DNA of 8,050 nucleotides from Polynucleobacter sp. (lineage in GTDB: Bacteria; Pseudomonadota; Gammaproteobacteria; Burkholderiales; Burkholderiaceae), in NCBI GenBank assembly GCA_023257325.1, contig JALRCP010000195.1, positions 1 through 8,050 on the forward strand, written 5' to 3'. The first letter of the stretch is position 1, and each line of letters opens with the position of its first letter. The notes beneath the pieces were generated by a model, which was not told the DNA's origin, ran no database searches, and saw only the letters and a program-made list of their open reading frames with translations. The translations under genes and the position numbers were made by a program. Positions 6,961-8,050 of this stretch are shown here, piece after piece.

Positions 6961-7227
6961 TTAGGCAGATTTTTTGCCTGTTGCTTTAGTACCGAATTTC
7001 TGACGGAATTTCTCAACACGACCCGCTGTATCCATGATCTTCTGAGTACCTGTGTAGAAAGGGTGTGACTCTGAAGAAGTTTCAATTTTGGCCAATGGAT
7101 ACTCTTTGCCATCTTCCCACTTGATAGTTTCTTTGGTCACAATGGTTGAGCGAGTTTTAAAGCTGAAGTTGTTAGACACGTCTAGGAAAACAACTTCTTT
7201 GTAATCTGGGTGAATACCTTGTTTCAT
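6961..7227 (-). CDS. rpmE2: 50S ribosomal protein bL31, type B (zinc-ligand-free)
   Basis: This 88-aa protein opens with [19 protein letters not shown] and carries [13 protein letters not shown] (51-63) and [11 protein letters not shown] (69-79), the type-B L31 pattern. It lacks the CxxC zinc-binding cysteines of the type-A protein; there is no Cys at all. L31 sits at the central protuberance and helps bridge the large and small ribosomal subunits. The basic C-terminal tail (KATGKKSA) is normal. AAAGGA 7 nt upstream supports the start. It lies directly downstream of rho on the same strand, separated by the rho terminator, with its own promoter and a leader hairpin, and is followed by a strong terminator, so it is probably monocistronic. 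In enterobacteria the type-B paralogue is zinc-starvation controlled; no Zur-like operator was recognised here, and this may be the main L31. Confidence 0.96.
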   Translation of the reverse strand: MKQGIHPDYKEVVFLDVSNNFSFKTRSTIVTKETIKWEDGKEYPLAKIETSSESHPFYTGTQKIMDTAGRVEKFRQKFGTKATGKKSA

Positions 7228-7234
7228 TTAAAAG

Positions 7235-7240
7235 TCCTTT
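7235..7240 (-). promoter_or_regulatory. Ribosome binding site of rpmE2
   Basis: Read on the minus strand this is AAAGGA, 7 nt before the ATG, which gives ideal spacing. The flanking AAAAG and CTTTT could pair weakly and leave the site in a small loop. Confidence 0.8.
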
Positions 7241-7252
7241 TGCTGGTAGCCG

Positions 7253-7269
7253 CCCATTGAAATAATGGG
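7253..7269 (-). promoter_or_regulatory. Hairpin in the rpmE2 5' leader
   Basis: CCCATT and AATGGG form a perfect 6-bp stem with a 5-nt loop (ATTTC on the transcribed strand). The hairpin lies between the predicted transcription start (near 7286) and the Shine-Dalgarno. There is no T-run, so it is not a terminator. Ribosomal-protein leaders often bind their own product; that role here is inference. Confidence 0.5.
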
Positions 7270-7292
7270 TACTTGCCTGAATTAAAAAGAGA

Positions 7293-7301
7293 ATTGTAGC
7301 A
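7293..7301 (-). promoter_or_regulatory. Extended -10 promoter of rpmE2
   Basis: The minus strand reads TGCTACAAT: a TG extended element plus TACAAT, 5/6 to the -10 consensus. The -35 region about 17 nt upstream is poor (GGGCAA), which is typical of extended -10 promoters. Initiation is predicted near 7286, giving a leader of about 58 nt. Confidence 0.55.
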
Positions 7302-7332
7302 AAAAATAGAAGATATTGCCCCTGATTTGGGG

Positions 7333-7365
7333 AAAACTGGCCAAAAAACCACGTTTTTGGCCAGT
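7333..7365 (-). terminator. Intrinsic terminator of rho
   Basis: A perfect 12-bp inverted repeat pairs ACTGGCCAAAAA (7336-7347) with TTTTTGGCCAGT (7354-7365) around a 6-nt loop, beginning 23 bp after the rho stop. On the minus strand the stem is followed by a short TTTT. The GC core (GGCC) plus A/T flanks fits a Rho-independent terminator, although the final T-tract is short. Confidence 0.7.
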
Positions 7366-7388
7366 CAAACGCTTCATTGGCTCAGTTT

Positions 7389-8050
7389 TTAACCGCCACG
7401 ACGCATCAATTCAAAGAATTCAGCGTTATTTTTGGTTGATTTGAGCTTATCCACAATAAAGTTCATGGCCTCGATGTCATCCATGTCTGAGATTAGCTTA
7501 CGAAGTACCCAGATTTTTTGGAGTAATTCAGGCTTGATTAACAATTCTTCACGGCGAGTACCAGACTTGTTCAAGTTAATTGCAGGGTAAACACGACGTT
7601 CTGCAAGACGGCGTTCCAAATGAACTTCCATATTGCCCGTGCCTTTGAATTCCTCATAAATCAAATCATCCATGCGGCTGCCTGTTTCAATCAAGGCAGT
7701 TGCAATGATGGTGAGAGAACCACCTTCTTCAATGTTTCTTGCCGCACCAAAGAAACGCTTTGGGCGCTGCAAAGCATTGGCATCCACACCACCCGAAAGC
7801 ACTTTGCCTGAGGATGGCACCACCGTGTTGTAAGCACGAGCCAAACGAGTGATTGAGTCAAGCAAGATGATCACATCGCGTTTCATTTCAACCAAACGCT
7901 TGGCTTTTTCAATCACCATTTCGGCAACTTGTACGTGACGCACGGCTGGTTCATCAAAGGTTGAAGCAACCACTTCGCCTTTGACTGAGCGTTGCATTTC
8001 AGTTACTTCTTCAGGGCGCTCATCAACGAGCAGCACAATCAACACTGCAT
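7389..8050 (-). CDS. rho: Transcription termination factor Rho, C-terminal half (cut by window edge)
   Basis: Rho is a hexameric RNA-dependent ATPase that releases transcripts. This is its C-terminal part, about 219 residues, continuing beyond the window; the N-terminal RNA-binding domain and Walker A are not visible. The visible segment is nearly colinear with E. coli Rho: [16 protein letters not shown] with the catalytic Glu, the Walker B strand [16 protein letters not shown], the Q-loop [13 protein letters not shown], the R-loop [16 protein letters not shown], and the arginine-finger segment SGTRREELL. The end (FFELMRRGG) resembles the usual C-terminus. The first complete codon in the window is GCA (Ala), followed by GTG, which reads as internal Val and is not a start. 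Rho followed by rpmE2 is common in betaproteobacteria. No defect is seen in the visible part. Confidence 0.98.
   Translation of the reverse strand, partial: AVLIVLLVDERPEEVTEMQRSVKGEVVASTFDEPAVRHVQVAEMVIEKAKRLVEMKRDVIILLDSITRLARAYNTVVPSSGKVLSGGVDANALQRPKRFFGAARNIEEGGSLTIIATALIETGSRMDDLIYEEFKGTGNMEVHLERRLAERRVYPAINLNKSGTRREELLIKPELLQKIWVLRKLISDMDDIEAMNFIVDKLKSTKNNAEFFELMRRGG

Noticed and set aside
6855..7112. 85-codon minus-strand frame overlapping rpmE2 out of frame
   Set aside because: It is an out-of-frame shadow of the clearly recognisable L31 gene and reads through the intrinsic terminator.
7235..7301. Zur-type operator upstream of rpmE2
   Set aside because: No AT-rich palindrome resembling a Zur box was found. 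The only inverted repeat (CCCATT/AATGGG) lies downstream of the predicted start and looks like RNA structure.

Overview
The window looks like ordinary core chromosome from a betaproteobacterium of the order Burkholderiales with moderate GC (mid-40s percent by eye, not computed). A Polynucleobacter-like organism fits best. The basis is the rho then rpmE2 order with a zinc-ligand-free (type B) L31, the YheS-type ABC-F protein, the compact intergenic spaces and the low GC for that order. The genus is inferred from gene order and protein resemblance; no search was run.

Left end, plus strand: two tRNA genes, Glu(UUC) and Asp(GUC), are separated by 7 nt and followed by a strong intrinsic terminator. 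A complete yheS-like ABC-F gene starts only 19 nt after the terminator. It runs tail to tail into a minus-strand gene for a small outer-membrane beta-barrel of the phenol MetA-pathway type, and the two coding regions overlap by 7 bp. A 170-bp divergent spacer then leads to a plus-strand outer-membrane lipoprotein with glycine-zipper repeats, which ends at a long-loop terminator.

Right half, all minus strand (transcribed right to left): the 3' half of rho, running off the window edge, with its terminator; rpmE2 with its own extended -10 promoter, a leader hairpin and a strong bidirectional terminator; then a two-gene overlapping operon of a GT-C (ArnT/PMT-like) membrane glycosyltransferase and a MATE-family efflux transporter.

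Functionally the window mixes information-processing genes (tRNAs, a ribosome-associated ABC-F ATPase, L31, Rho) with envelope genes (outer-membrane barrel, glycine-zipper lipoprotein, GT-C glycosyltransferase, MATE transporter). I see no mobile element, CRISPR array, prophage, defence system or clear horizontal-transfer signature. No undescribed system is evident. The most worthwhile points are the coupled GT-C/MATE pair with its altered acidic motif, the rpmE2 leader hairpin, and the yheS start placed in the shadow of the tRNA terminator.
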